A stretch of 64,000 nucleotides of DNA from Arcobacter defluvii (GTDB lineage: Bacteria > Campylobacterota > Campylobacteria > Campylobacterales > Arcobacteraceae): assembly GCF_013201725.1 (NCBI RefSeq), contig NZ_CP053835.1, positions 1,488,001 through 1,552,000 on the forward strand, in the 5' to 3' direction. Below, in pieces: positions 37,127 through 46,341 of this stretch; the first letter of the stretch is position 1, and every line of letters starts with the position of its first letter. The notes beneath the pieces were generated by a model, which saw only the letters and a program-made list of their open reading frames with translations, searched no databases and had not been told where the DNA came from. The position numbers were made by a program, and so were the translations under genes.

Positions 37127-37162
37127 TTTAATTACGCTTAGAAATTCCTAAGCGTAATTAAA
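37127..37162. repeat. 15-bp perfect inverted repeat between ftsK and hpf
   Basis: TTTAATTACGCTTAG (37127-37141) and CTAAGCGTAATTAAA (37148-37162) are perfectly complementary around six bases. The right side is followed by an A-run, not a T-run, on the plus strand. It may be a terminator of an unusual kind or an operator. It is the strongest dyad in this 213-base gap. Confidence 0.7.
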
Positions 37163-37288
37163 AAAAATCTCATATAATTATTCATTTTACAGTAATTACA
37201 AGGTTATACAAGGGTTATTTTTTTGAGAAAAGTACCCATTTTATCTTTTTTATGTTAGAATATATAAATTATTATTAAGGAGTATGTT

Positions 37289-37831
37289 ATGAATACAAGT
37301 ATTGTAGGAAGACACATAGAATTAACAGATGCAATTAAAGATTACATTAATAGTTCAGTAGAAGTATTTAAAAAATTTAATTTAGATATTATTTCTGTAA
37401 ACTCAATTATTTCTCAAGACGAAAAATTAGGTAAAAAAGCTTTCTCGTTTGAATTTACTTTAAATATTGCGCATTTAGATACAATAGTTGTAAAACAAAA
37501 AGATAAAGATTTATATTCTGCTATTGATATTGCTGTTGATAGAGTATCAAAAGTATTAAGAAGACATCATGATAAAATAGCAGCTCATAAAGCTACTAAA
37601 TTAGCTGAAGTTGTAGCTAATGAAATTCAAGATAAAATAGCTTTAGAATTAGAGAAATTTGAAGATGAAATTACTCCTGTAAGATTAACATCTTATAAAC
37701 CAATTGATATAGAAGAAGCTTTAGAAGATTTAAAAGCATCAGATTCAGCATTTAAAGTATTCTATGATAAAGATGATAATATGAGAGTTTTATATAAAAG
37801 CTCAGTTGAAGGAAAATTTGGGTTATATTAA
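37289..37831 (+). CDS. hpf: ribosome hibernation promoting factor, long form
   Basis: A 180-residue long-type HPF. The N-terminal RaiA/YfiA domain (about 1-100) and the C-terminal dimerisation domain (about 125-180, ending in VLYKSSVEGKFGLY) are both present. Long HPF joins 70S ribosomes into inactive 100S dimers in slow growth. The gene stands alone with an AAGGAG ribosome site, a 213-base leader region and its own terminator. Confidence 0.9.
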   Translation: MNTSIVGRHIELTDAIKDYINSSVEVFKKFNLDIISVNSIISQDEKLGKKAFSFEFTLNIAHLDTIVVKQKDKDLYSAIDIAVDRVSKVLRRHHDKIAAHKATKLAEVVANEIQDKIALELEKFEDEITPVRLTSYKPIDIEEALEDLKASDSAFKVFYDKDDNMRVLYKSSVEGKFGLY

Positions 37832-37850
37832 TAAAAACTCATATTTAGTT

Positions 37851-37884
37851 AAAAGGTATTAGCTAAAATGCTAATACCTTTTTT
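37851..37884 (+). terminator. intrinsic terminator after hpf
   Basis: AAAAGGTATTAGC (37851-37863) pairs perfectly with GCTAATACCTTTT (37870-37882) around a six-base loop, with the T-run continuing to 37884. A strong plus-strand terminator 20 bases after the hpf stop. Confidence 0.9.
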
Positions 37885-37922
37885 AATTTATAATATAAAG
37901 AAAATTAGGATTAAAAATACTT

Positions 37923-39389
37923 ATGGATAAAACACTAAAAAAAATCGCACTAATTGGACAACCAAATGTGGGAAAATCTTCATTATTCAATAGAATTGCA
38001 AATAAAAGAATTGCAATTGTTTCTGATATGGCTGGAACAACAAGGGATATTAGAAAACATGAAATTGAAATATTGGATAGAAAAGCTTTAATGCTTGATA
38101 CTGGTGGAATAGATGAAACAAATGATGCTATATTTTCAAATGTAAAAAGAAAAGCTATTGAGACGGCAAAAGAGGCTGATATAATACTTTTTATGGTTGA
38201 TGGTAAAAATATACCAGATGATAAAGATAAAGAATTATTTTATGAGCTTCAACGACTAGGTAAAGAGTTAGCTTTAGTTGTAAATAAAATAGATAATGAT
38301 AAAGAACTTGAAAGACTTTGGGAATTTTTTGAATTTGGAATAGGGGATGAAAATCTTTTTGGAATTTCTGTATCTCACAATAGAGGAACAAAAAATTTAT
38401 TTGAATGGATTTATCAACATCTTCCTGTAAATCTTGAAACAGTAGCACGTGAAGAGGCTGAAGCTTTAAAAAAACAAAGAGAAAATGAATTTGATTTTGA
38501 TGATGAAGAGGATTATTCAGAAGAAGAACAAGAAATTTCTCAACAAGAAATAATAAATAAAGAAGTTGATGAAAATAAAATCAATGTAGCAATTATAGGA
38601 AGAGTAAATGTAGGAAAATCTTCAATTCTAAATGCTATTATTGGAGAAGAAAGATCTGTTGTTTCTCCAATTGCAGGAACTACTATTGATCCTGTTGATG
38701 AATCTTTTGAATATAAAGAGAAAAAAATTACATTTGTTGATACAGCAGGACTTAGAAGAAGAGGAAGTATTGAAGGAATTGAAAAATATGCTTTAATGAG
38801 AACTAAAGATATGTTAGAAAAGGCAAATATGGCTTTAGTTATTTTAGATGCTTCAAGAGAACTTACTGATTTAGATGAAAAAATTGCCGGGCTTGTAGAT
38901 GAATATGGATTGGGAACAATTATCGTTTTAAATAAATGGGATGAGAATATGGATACTTTCCAAAAAATTGAAGAAGAAATTAGAAGAAGATTTAGATTTT
39001 TATCTTATGCACCAATTATCGCTGTTTCAGCAAAAACAGGAAGAAGTATAGAAAGATTAAAAGATAAAATTATTGAAATTCATAATAACTATACGCAAAG
39101 AATACCAACTTCTCAATTAAATAGAGTTATTGAAGAAGCAGTTATTAGACATTCACTTCCAAGTCCAAATGGAGCATATTTAAGAATTTATTATACAACT
39201 CAATTTGATACAAGACCACCTAGAATTGCTCTTGTTATGAATAAACCAAATCTTTTACACTTTACATATAAAAGATATTTAATTAATTATTTAAGAGAAC
39301 AATTTAATTTTGAAGGGACTCCTATTCACGTAATTGCACGTGGTAAAAATGATAAAATGGGTGATGAAGAGTATTTAGAAAAAAGTTAA
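37923..39389 (+). CDS. der: ribosome assembly GTPase Der (EngA)
   Basis: A 488-residue protein with two GTPase domains in tandem: G1 GQPNVGKSS (about 13-21) and GRVNVGKSS (about 226-234), DTGG/DTAG G3 motifs and NKID/NKWD G4 motifs. A KH-like domain closes the protein. It matures the 50S subunit. The linker between the domains (about 180-220) is very acidic and longer than in E. coli. Confidence 0.95.
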   Translation: MDKTLKKIALIGQPNVGKSSLFNRIANKRIAIVSDMAGTTRDIRKHEIEILDRKALMLDTGGIDETNDAIFSNVKRKAIETAKEADIILFMVDGKNIPDDKDKELFYELQRLGKELALVVNKIDNDKELERLWEFFEFGIGDENLFGISVSHNRGTKNLFEWIYQHLPVNLETVAREEAEALKKQRENEFDFDDEEDYSEEEQEISQQEIINKEVDENKINVAIIGRVNVGKSSILNAIIGEERSVVSPIAGTTIDPVDESFEYKEKKITFVDTAGLRRRGSIEGIEKYALMRTKDMLEKANMALVILDASRELTDLDEKIAGLVDEYGLGTIIVLNKWDENMDTFQKIEEEIRRRFRFLSYAPIIAVSAKTGRSIERLKDKIIEIHNNYTQRIPTSQLNRVIEEAVIRHSLPSPNGAYLRIYYTTQFDTRPPRIALVMNKPNLLHFTYKRYLINYLREQFNFEGTPIHVIARGKNDKMGDEEYLEKS

Positions 39390-39409
39390 AAAAATTTTAG
39401 GAGTATTCC

Positions 39410-40981
39410 TTGAATAGAGTAAAAAATGATATTTTTGCTGGTATTACAGCAGCTGTAGTTGCTTTACCATTGGCTTTAGCTTTTGGTGTTGCAAGTGGTG
39501 CAGGAGCGATTGCAGGATTATATGGTGCCATAATATTAGGTTTTTTTGCTGCTTTATTTGGAGGAACTCCAACTCAAATATCAGGACCAACTGGTCCAAT
39601 GACAGTTATTGTTGCCACAGCAATTGCAACTTTTCCAAATGATTTTCAAACTGTAATGACAATCGTTTTTTTAGCTGGACTTATGCAAATTTCTTTTGGA
39701 ATAGTAGGAATTGGAAAATGGATAAAATATATTCCTTATCCTGTTATTTCAGGTTTTATGTGTGGAATAGGTGTTATTATAATTATTTTACAAATAAATC
39801 CTTTTTTAGGTGTTGAAGGATATAGTTCTATTGTTTATACATTAACACATCTTACTGATACACTAACAAAAGTAAATTATGAAGCTATATTAATTGCAAC
39901 AATTACACTAGCAATAATGTTCTTAACACCTAAAAAAATATCAAAAATAATTCCTCCTGCTTTAATTGCCTTGGTATTAGTAACATTATTTTCAATTTTT
40001 TTCCATTTTAAAGTTATGATTATCGGAGAAATTCCTATGGGATTACCTCAATTTGTTTTACCAATATCATTTGATATTTTAAAATTAAGTACAATTTTAA
40101 CTTTAGCTATTACTTTAGCTCTTTTAGGTTCTATTGATTCCCTTTTAACTTCTATAGTTGCAGATTCAAAAACAAAAACAAAACACGATTCTAAAAAAGA
40201 ATTGATAGGACAAGGAATAGGAAATACAATTTGTTCTTTTTTTGGTGCAATTCCAGGAGCAGGTGCAACAATGAGAACTGTAATAAATATAAATAGTGGT
40301 GCGACTTCAAAATTATCTGGAATGGTTCACTCAGTTACTCTTTTATTAATAGTTTTATTTTTGGCTCCTCTTGCTTCGCAAATTCCACTTGCCGTATTAT
40401 CTGGAATTTTGATAAAAGTTGGATTTGATATTTTAGATTATAAATTTTTAAAAGTAATAAATAAGGTATCAAAACAAGATTTAATTATAATGATAACAGT
40501 ATTTTTACTTACTGTTTTTGTAGATTTAATTATGGCAGTAGGTGTGGGAATTACAATTTCTTCAATAATAGCTGTATATCAAATTTCAAAAAATACACAA
40601 ATGAAAACAGCTCACTCAAAAGTATCTTTTGATATTGATATAGAAAACCATGACATTGAGATTATTAAAGTTAATGGTTCTTTATTTTTTGGTACAGCTT
40701 CAGCTTTGGATACAAGATTAGAAAAAATAAAAAATAGTAAAAAGATTATCATTGATTGTAGAAATGTCTCTTTTTTAGATATTTCTGCGATTTTTACACT
40801 TGAGGATATAATTGAAAAATTTAAAAGTAAAGATTTAGAGATTATTTTAGTTCTTAAATATAGACATAAGAAAAAAGTTTTAGCGGTTGATAGTTTAAAT
40901 GTATTCAAAAAAATAAGAATATATCATAATCTTGATGATGCAATAAATTATACACAAAAATATGAGTTAATATATGGCTAA
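39410..40981 (+). CDS. SulP-family anion transporter
   Basis: A 523-residue transporter with about 11 to 12 helices and a C-terminal STAS domain (about 400-515). The N-terminal block AGITAAVVALPLALAFGVASG and GPTGPMTVI are the SulP signatures. Substrates in the family are sulfate, bicarbonate or dicarboxylates; this one is not resolved. Start is TTG with TTAGGAG upstream. It overlaps hemD by eight bases. Confidence 0.9.
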   Translation: MNRVKNDIFAGITAAVVALPLALAFGVASGAGAIAGLYGAIILGFFAALFGGTPTQISGPTGPMTVIVATAIATFPNDFQTVMTIVFLAGLMQISFGIVGIGKWIKYIPYPVISGFMCGIGVIIIILQINPFLGVEGYSSIVYTLTHLTDTLTKVNYEAILIATITLAIMFLTPKKISKIIPPALIALVLVTLFSIFFHFKVMIIGEIPMGLPQFVLPISFDILKLSTILTLAITLALLGSIDSLLTSIVADSKTKTKHDSKKELIGQGIGNTICSFFGAIPGAGATMRTVININSGATSKLSGMVHSVTLLLIVLFLAPLASQIPLAVLSGILIKVGFDILDYKFLKVINKVSKQDLIIMITVFLLTVFVDLIMAVGVGITISSIIAVYQISKNTQMKTAHSKVSFDIDIENHDIEIIKVNGSLFFGTASALDTRLEKIKNSKKIIIDCRNVSFLDISAIFTLEDIIEKFKSKDLEIILVLKYRHKKKVLAVDSLNVFKKIRIYHNLDDAINYTQKYELIYG

Positions 40982-41606
40982 AATTTATTTATTAAATAAT
41001 CAAAAATACTCTGATGTTGAAAATTTAGAAGTTTTTCAAATAGAATATATAAAATCAAAAATTGATTTAAATAAATATGACGCCTTGATTTTTACATCAA
41101 AGAATGCAGTTTATTCTTTAGATTCATTTAACAAAGATTGGAAGAATATCCCTTGTTATGCAATAGCTTTAAAAACTGCAAATATCATAAAAAATTTGGG
41201 TGGTAAGATTTCGTTTATTGGTAGTTCAGGACATGGGAATGATTTTGCACAAGAATTAATAGCTTTATTAAAAAACAAAAAAGTTTTATATATAAAAGCT
41301 TTAAAAACTGTATCTGATTTACCAAATATTTTAAGAAAAAATGAGATTCTTTTAGATGAACTAATAGCATATAAAACTTCATGTAAAAAATCAACTGCTA
41401 TTTTGGAAGATAATTCTACATTTATTTTTACTTCACCTTCGAGTGTAGAATGCTTTTTTAAACAATATACTTGGAAAGATTCTTATAAAGCAATAGTTAT
41501 TGGTAATACAACAGCAAAATTTCTACCTGAAAATGTTAAGTATGAAATTAGTTCTCTAACATCTATTGAAGAGTGTATAAATCTAGCGAAGCATTCCTTT
41601 TTTTAA
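40974..41606 (+). CDS. hemD: uroporphyrinogen-III synthase
   Basis: A 210-residue HemD-like protein of low conservation, as is usual for this family. FTSKNAVYSLDSF (about 40-52), AIALKTANIIK and FTSPSSVECFFKQY (about 150-163) fit the two-domain fold, and the VIGNTTAKFL segment is typical. It cyclises hydroxymethylbilane in heme and siroheme synthesis. It starts inside the SulP gene end. The 6S-like RNA follows. Confidence 0.85.
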   Translation: MAKIYLLNNQKYSDVENLEVFQIEYIKSKIDLNKYDALIFTSKNAVYSLDSFNKDWKNIPCYAIALKTANIIKNLGGKISFIGSSGHGNDFAQELIALLKNKKVLYIKALKTVSDLPNILRKNEILLDELIAYKTSCKKSTAILEDNSTFIFTSPSSVECFFKQYTWKDSYKAIVIGNTTAKFLPENVKYEISSLTSIEECINLAKHSFF

Positions 41607-41640
41607 ACTCAAATTTAATCATATTTAGATAAAATAAGAG

Positions 41641-41820
41641 AATCTAAGTAGTTCGAGATTTCCATTGTTGTGGGTCCGAATAAATAATTTTCGCGGGCAG
41701 TTGTAGTCAAATGGTGTGCAGCGATTCATTGCGTTCTCGCTCCTGAAATTTGCACTTGCCTGCAATTTGTGGCTTATGTGGGCCATTTGATGGTTAACGG
41801 CTACTTGGGTAATCTTACCT
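41641..41820 (+). ncRNA. ssrS: 6S RNA-like RNA upstream of purD
   Basis: About 180 bases with clearly higher G+C than the surroundings and no good reading frame. A TAAAAT -10-like box lies at 41630-41635. A closing stem joins CTAAGTAG (41644-41651) to CTACTTGG (41801-41808). An apical stem joins TCAAATGG (41707-41714) to CCATTTGA (41783-41790), with GTGCA/TGCAC inside. A rod with a central bubble is the 6S plan, and 6S RNA is known near purD in this phylum. 6S holds RNA polymerase in slow growth. A purD leader element is the alternative. Confidence 0.62.
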
Positions 41821-41846
41821 AATTAAAAACATTACAAGGAATTATC

Positions 41847-43112
41847 GTGAATATATTGATACTAGGAAGTGGTGGTAGAGAATACTCTATTGGATTAGCA
41901 ATATACAAAGAAAATGCTCATAATTTATATTTTATGCCAGGAAATGGTGCAACTGATAGATTGGGTACAAATATTAATATAAAAGATTATAATCAACTAG
42001 CAGTTTGGGCAAAAGATAATTCTATTGATTTAACAATTGTAGGACCAGAGGCTCCTTTAGTAGATGGTGTTGTTGATATATTTAAAGAAAATGGTTTAAC
42101 AATTTTTGGACCAAGTGCAGCAGCTGCTCAACTTGAAGGTTCAAAAGTTTATATGAAAAATATACTTAAAAAGTATAACATACCAACAGCAGCATTTATA
42201 GAAACATCAAATGAAAAAGAGGCTTTTGATTTTATTGATACAATGAACGAACCAATTGTAGTAAAAGCAGATGGTTTATGTGCAGGTAAAGGTGTAATTA
42301 TTGCACAAACAAAAGATGAAGCAAAAAAAGCTGCTTCTGAAATGTTAAGCGGAGTAGCTTTTGGTGACGCTGGAACATCTATTGTTGTAGAAGAGTATTT
42401 AGATGGTTATGAATTATCAGTATTTGCAATTTGTGATGGAGAAAACTATAAAGTATTACCAGCTGCTCAGGATCATAAAAGAGTAGGGGATGGAGATACA
42501 GGTCCAAATACTGGTGGAATGGGTGCTTATGCTCCAACACCACTTGTAAATGAAGATATTTATAAAAAAATTGAAGAAAGAGTGATAAAACCAACTTTAA
42601 AAGGTATGCAAAATGAAGGTGCACCTTTTGAAGGTGTACTATTTATTGGAGTAATGGTTGTACGAGGTGAACCAATTATTTTAGAATATAATGTTAGATT
42701 TGGTGATCCAGAATGCGAGATTTTAATGCCATTATTAGCAACTCCTGTATCTGAATTATTTTATAAAGGTGCAACAAAACAATTAGATAAACTTGATATT
42801 AAAATCAGAGATGAATTTGGAGTTGGTGTTGTAATGGCAAGTGAAAATTATCCATATGGTTCTAGTACACCTGCTGAAATTATAGTTGATGAAATAGTTG
42901 ATGAAGATTTACTTCAAAATTCTCATATCTCTTTTGCTGGTGTTGAAAAAATTGATGATAAATTAATGGCAACTGGTGGAAGAGTACTTGTTTGTGTTGG
43001 CTTTGGTAAATCAATAAAAGAGGCAAGAGATAGAGCTTATGCTTTATGCGGTCAAGTGCATTTTGCAGGCAAAAAATGTAGATCTGATATTGCTTATCAA
43101 GCTTTAAAGTAA
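41847..43112 (+). CDS. purD: phosphoribosylamine--glycine ligase
   Basis: A 421-residue ATP-grasp enzyme, step two of purine synthesis. The start [44 protein letters not shown] and the [13 protein letters not shown] metal-binding block are all typical. Start is GTG with AAGGAA before it. It lies right behind the 6S-like RNA, so part of its transcription may read through that RNA. Confidence 0.96.
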   Translation: MNILILGSGGREYSIGLAIYKENAHNLYFMPGNGATDRLGTNINIKDYNQLAVWAKDNSIDLTIVGPEAPLVDGVVDIFKENGLTIFGPSAAAAQLEGSKVYMKNILKKYNIPTAAFIETSNEKEAFDFIDTMNEPIVVKADGLCAGKGVIIAQTKDEAKKAASEMLSGVAFGDAGTSIVVEEYLDGYELSVFAICDGENYKVLPAAQDHKRVGDGDTGPNTGGMGAYAPTPLVNEDIYKKIEERVIKPTLKGMQNEGAPFEGVLFIGVMVVRGEPIILEYNVRFGDPECEILMPLLATPVSELFYKGATKQLDKLDIKIRDEFGVGVVMASENYPYGSSTPAEIIVDEIVDEDLLQNSHISFAGVEKIDDKLMATGGRVLVCVGFGKSIKEARDRAYALCGQVHFAGKKCRSDIAYQALK

Positions 43113-43118
43113 AAATAT

Positions 43119-43556
43119 ATGCAAGACAATACAAACAATCTTCAATTAGCTTCAATGCGTTCTCGTGCATTTGCGTTTGTAATTGATGATTTATTAGTTA
43201 CAATTATTATAATGGTGATTTTTTGGGAAAATATCCTTGCTGTTAGTCAAAATATGGATGCAATGATGTATTTGATGAAAACAGATTTAGTTATGCCATT
43301 AATCATACTAAAAATAATCTATCAAACTTTTTTTGTTTGGTATTATGGTGCAACAGTAGGAAAAATAGTGGCAAAAATTAGAGTTATTGATGCAAATTCT
43401 TGGGGAAGAGTATCTTTCTTTTCATCTTTCTTAAGAGCAGTAGGAAGAATTTTTTCAGAAATGTTTTTTTATGTGGGGTTTTTAGTGGGGTTTTTCAACG
43501 ATGGAAGAAGAACTTTTCATGATATTACTGGTAAAACGTTGGTAGTAAATGTATAA
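43119..43556 (+). CDS. RDD-family membrane protein
   Basis: A 145-residue protein with three hydrophobic helices and the RDD pattern: the Arg-Ser-Arg and FVIDDLLV in helix one and the ATVGKIVAKIRVID segment (about 79-92). The final DGRRTFHDITGKT block is typical. The function of the family is poorly known. It begins six bases after purD and overlaps lptD by eight bases. Confidence 0.85.
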   Translation: MQDNTNNLQLASMRSRAFAFVIDDLLVTIIIMVIFWENILAVSQNMDAMMYLMKTDLVMPLIILKIIYQTFFVWYYGATVGKIVAKIRVIDANSWGRVSFFSSFLRAVGRIFSEMFFYVGFLVGFFNDGRRTFHDITGKTLVVNV

Positions 43557-45684
43557 GAAAATTTTAATTTCACTACTACTAAGTACCTCATTATTAACAG
43601 CTCAAGAAATAAATAATGAAAAATTCCAATTAATTGCGAAAAATATAGATTCAAAAGAAAATATAATAACAGCAGTTGGAAGTGTTGTTATTTATTCTCC
43701 TACTTATTATTTAAGTGCTGATAAAATTATATATGACAAAGAAAAAGAAACTTTTGAACTTTTTGATAATGTTCTAATTATAAAAGACAATAATATTCAA
43801 ACCCAAAGTAATCATGCTTTTGTTGATTTAAAAAATGAACTATCCAATCAAAGTCCTATGTTTTTATATGAGAATACTAACAATATTTGGATGAATACTA
43901 AAGAATCAAATAAAGAAAAAGAGATTATTCAATTAGATAGTTCTATTATCTCATCTTGTGATTGTTTAGACCCTGCTTGGAGTATTAGAGCATCAAGTGC
44001 AGATTATGATACAGAAGCTAAATGGATAAATGCGTATAATCCAAGATTATATATAAAAGATGTTCCAGTTTTTTATAGTCCTTATTTTGGATTTCCAACT
44101 GATAAAACAAGAAGAACAGGATTATTATTTCCTACTTTAGGTTATTCAAGAGAAGAAGGAGTTTATTACTCTCAACCAATATATTTTGCACCTGCACAAA
44201 ATTATGATTTAGAATTTGTTCCTCAAATTAGAACTTTTAGAGGAAAAGGTGGATATTTATATTATAGATATGCAGATTCACCTGATTCTATGTTAAATGT
44301 AAAAGGTGGTTTATTCAGAGAAGATGGTGATTATAGGGAAGAAAATTCATTAGATCATCAAGAACATTTTGGTTTAAATGTTGATTATAGTAGAAAAAAT
44401 ATTTTTGCTAATCAAAATACAGAAGATGGATTATTTACTTCTATAAAATATCTAAATGATGTTGAATATATAACTTTAGAGGATGATGAACAAAGTATTT
44501 CAACAGATAAAAAAGTTGAATCTAAGATAAATTATTTTTATAATACTCCTGATTATTATATGGGAACTTATGCAAGATATTATATAGACACATCTAAAAA
44601 ATCAAACTCAAATACGTTACAAGAATTACCTCAAGCACATTTTCATTCATATAATAAAGAAGTATTTATTGATAATCTATTATATTCAATTGATACAAAA
44701 GTTATGAATTATACTAGACCTGAAGGTTTAACAGCTAATGTTTATGAAATAAGTGTTCCTATTAGTTATAGTAAATATTTCCTTGATGATTATTTGTATT
44801 TAACTGTTGAAAATAAAACTATTATTAGTAAATATGATTATGACAATTTTACAAATAATGATTATGAAGATGGAAATTTAATACAAAATAGAACATCAAT
44901 TTTAGTTGGAAGTGATTTAATTAAACCTTATGAAAACTATTTACATACTATGAATTTAGGTGCAGAATATGTAATTCCAAAAAATCTGAAAGAAGATGGT
45001 GATTTATATAAAATTACAACAGTTAGTGGTTCTACAAAAGAAAATGAATTAAAAGCCTTTCCAATAACTCAAGAAGAAAAAAATATTAATTTGACATTGA
45101 ATCAATCTTTATATGAGAAAAACAGTTTAAAACAATTAATCAATCATAAAATGTCTCAATCTATTCTCTATGATGAAGTAGATAATCCAAAATTTGAAGA
45201 TTTTGAAAACTACGTAAAAGTAAATCATGATTTCGGATCTATTTCTGGAAGAGTAGTTTATAATATGGATGATAATACTTTTGTTGAAAACAGTATATCT
45301 AATACTCTATCTTATGAAGATTTTTCTTTAACAGCAGGTTATTATAAATCGAAAAAAACAGATAATACTTTTAACGATAGAGATGATTTAGAATCATATA
45401 GATTTAATACTTCTTATAAAATATCGAAAGACTACAAAATAACTTATTATGAAAATTATAATATTTTAGAAAAAACAAGAAATAAACAAGGTATAAGTTT
45501 TAATATAAATGATAATTGTTGGAATTTAGATTTAAAATATGAAAAAGAAGTAATTCCAGAAACTCGATATAATGATTTAACAAATAAATATGATTCAAAA
45601 GAACAAGAAATAATTTTTGTTAATTTAATATTAAAACCATTAGGTGGAATAAAACAAAAATATAAAATGGAAAATGACAACTAA
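43549..45684 (+). CDS. lptD: LPS-assembly outer-membrane protein LptD
   Basis: A 711-residue outer-membrane translocon for lipopolysaccharide. A signal peptide (about 1-18) is followed by an OstA/LptA-like N-terminal domain (about 25-125), a Cys-Asp-Cys spot near 139, the conserved DVPVFYSPYFGFPTDKTRRTG block (about 175-195) and a long barrel region. It is shorter than the E. coli protein, as in this phylum. It shares one base with the next gene. Confidence 0.9.
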   Translation: MYKKILISLLLSTSLLTAQEINNEKFQLIAKNIDSKENIITAVGSVVIYSPTYYLSADKIIYDKEKETFELFDNVLIIKDNNIQTQSNHAFVDLKNELSNQSPMFLYENTNNIWMNTKESNKEKEIIQLDSSIISSCDCLDPAWSIRASSADYDTEAKWINAYNPRLYIKDVPVFYSPYFGFPTDKTRRTGLLFPTLGYSREEGVYYSQPIYFAPAQNYDLEFVPQIRTFRGKGGYLYYRYADSPDSMLNVKGGLFREDGDYREENSLDHQEHFGLNVDYSRKNIFANQNTEDGLFTSIKYLNDVEYITLEDDEQSISTDKKVESKINYFYNTPDYYMGTYARYYIDTSKKSNSNTLQELPQAHFHSYNKEVFIDNLLYSIDTKVMNYTRPEGLTANVYEISVPISYSKYFLDDYLYLTVENKTIISKYDYDNFTNNDYEDGNLIQNRTSILVGSDLIKPYENYLHTMNLGAEYVIPKNLKEDGDLYKITTVSGSTKENELKAFPITQEEKNINLTLNQSLYEKNSLKQLINHKMSQSILYDEVDNPKFEDFENYVKVNHDFGSISGRVVYNMDDNTFVENSISNTLSYEDFSLTAGYYKSKKTDNTFNDRDDLESYRFNTSYKISKDYKITYYENYNILEKTRNKQGISFNINDNCWNLDLKYEKEVIPETRYNDLTNKYDSKEQEIIFVNLILKPLGGIKQKYKMENDN

Positions 45685-46334
45685 TGAATTCTGATAAAAT
45701 ATATTTCAAAAATAGAGAAGTAGCAGCTTATAGATTATTAGATGTTTTACCTATTGATAGTATGAAATTAGAAGATTGGACTGTAATTTCTAGTTCATAT
45801 GGTGGATTTATAATTGCAAAAATTATTGCAAAAACTTTAAATAGTAAATGTGATATGATGTTTTCAGGGAAAATTTATGCTCCAAATAATGAAGATTGTG
45901 AAATTGCAGTTGTTACAGAGCATGAAGAGGTATTAATACATGAGGAGTTAGTAAAATCGTTTGATATAAGTTTAGATTATGTGTATTCTAAATCTAAGCA
46001 AGTTTTTGAAGAGTCTATTAAACATAGAATTAATAGATTTAGACAAGGTGAGAAAATTGAAAAATTAGAAAATAAAAATGTTTTAATTGTTGATGAAGGT
46101 ATAAATACAGGTCTTACAATGATGGCTTGTATAAAAACTGCAATTAATTTAAAAGCAAAATCTATTTCAGTGGCAACTCCAATTTTACCAACAGCTAGTA
46201 TTCCGACCATAGAATCAATTGCAGATGATTTATATTTCATAAAAAAATTGGATCATTTTGTTGAAATTGATTTTTATTATGATAGTTTAGAAGATGTTAG
46301 TTTTGAAGAATTAGAAAAAATAAATAAAGGATAA
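45684..46334 (+). CDS. phosphoribosyltransferase-domain protein
   Basis: A 216-residue type I phosphoribosyltransferase-like protein. The PRPP loop is VLIVDEGINTGLTMMA (about 132-147), in which the usual D-D is D-E. Its exact base substrate is not evident. It sits between lptD and pnp, overlapping the first by one base and ending seven bases before the second. Confidence 0.8.
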   Translation: MNSDKIYFKNREVAAYRLLDVLPIDSMKLEDWTVISSSYGGFIIAKIIAKTLNSKCDMMFSGKIYAPNNEDCEIAVVTEHEEVLIHEELVKSFDISLDYVYSKSKQVFEESIKHRINRFRQGEKIEKLENKNVLIVDEGINTGLTMMACIKTAINLKAKSISVATPILPTASIPTIESIADDLYFIKKLDHFVEIDFYYDSLEDVSFEELEKINKG

Positions 46335-46341
46335 AAAAATA

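Noticed and set aside
41641-41820. tmRNA, RNase P RNA or SRP RNA
   Set aside because: The conserved sequence blocks of those RNAs and, for tmRNA, the tRNA-like ends and length are absent.
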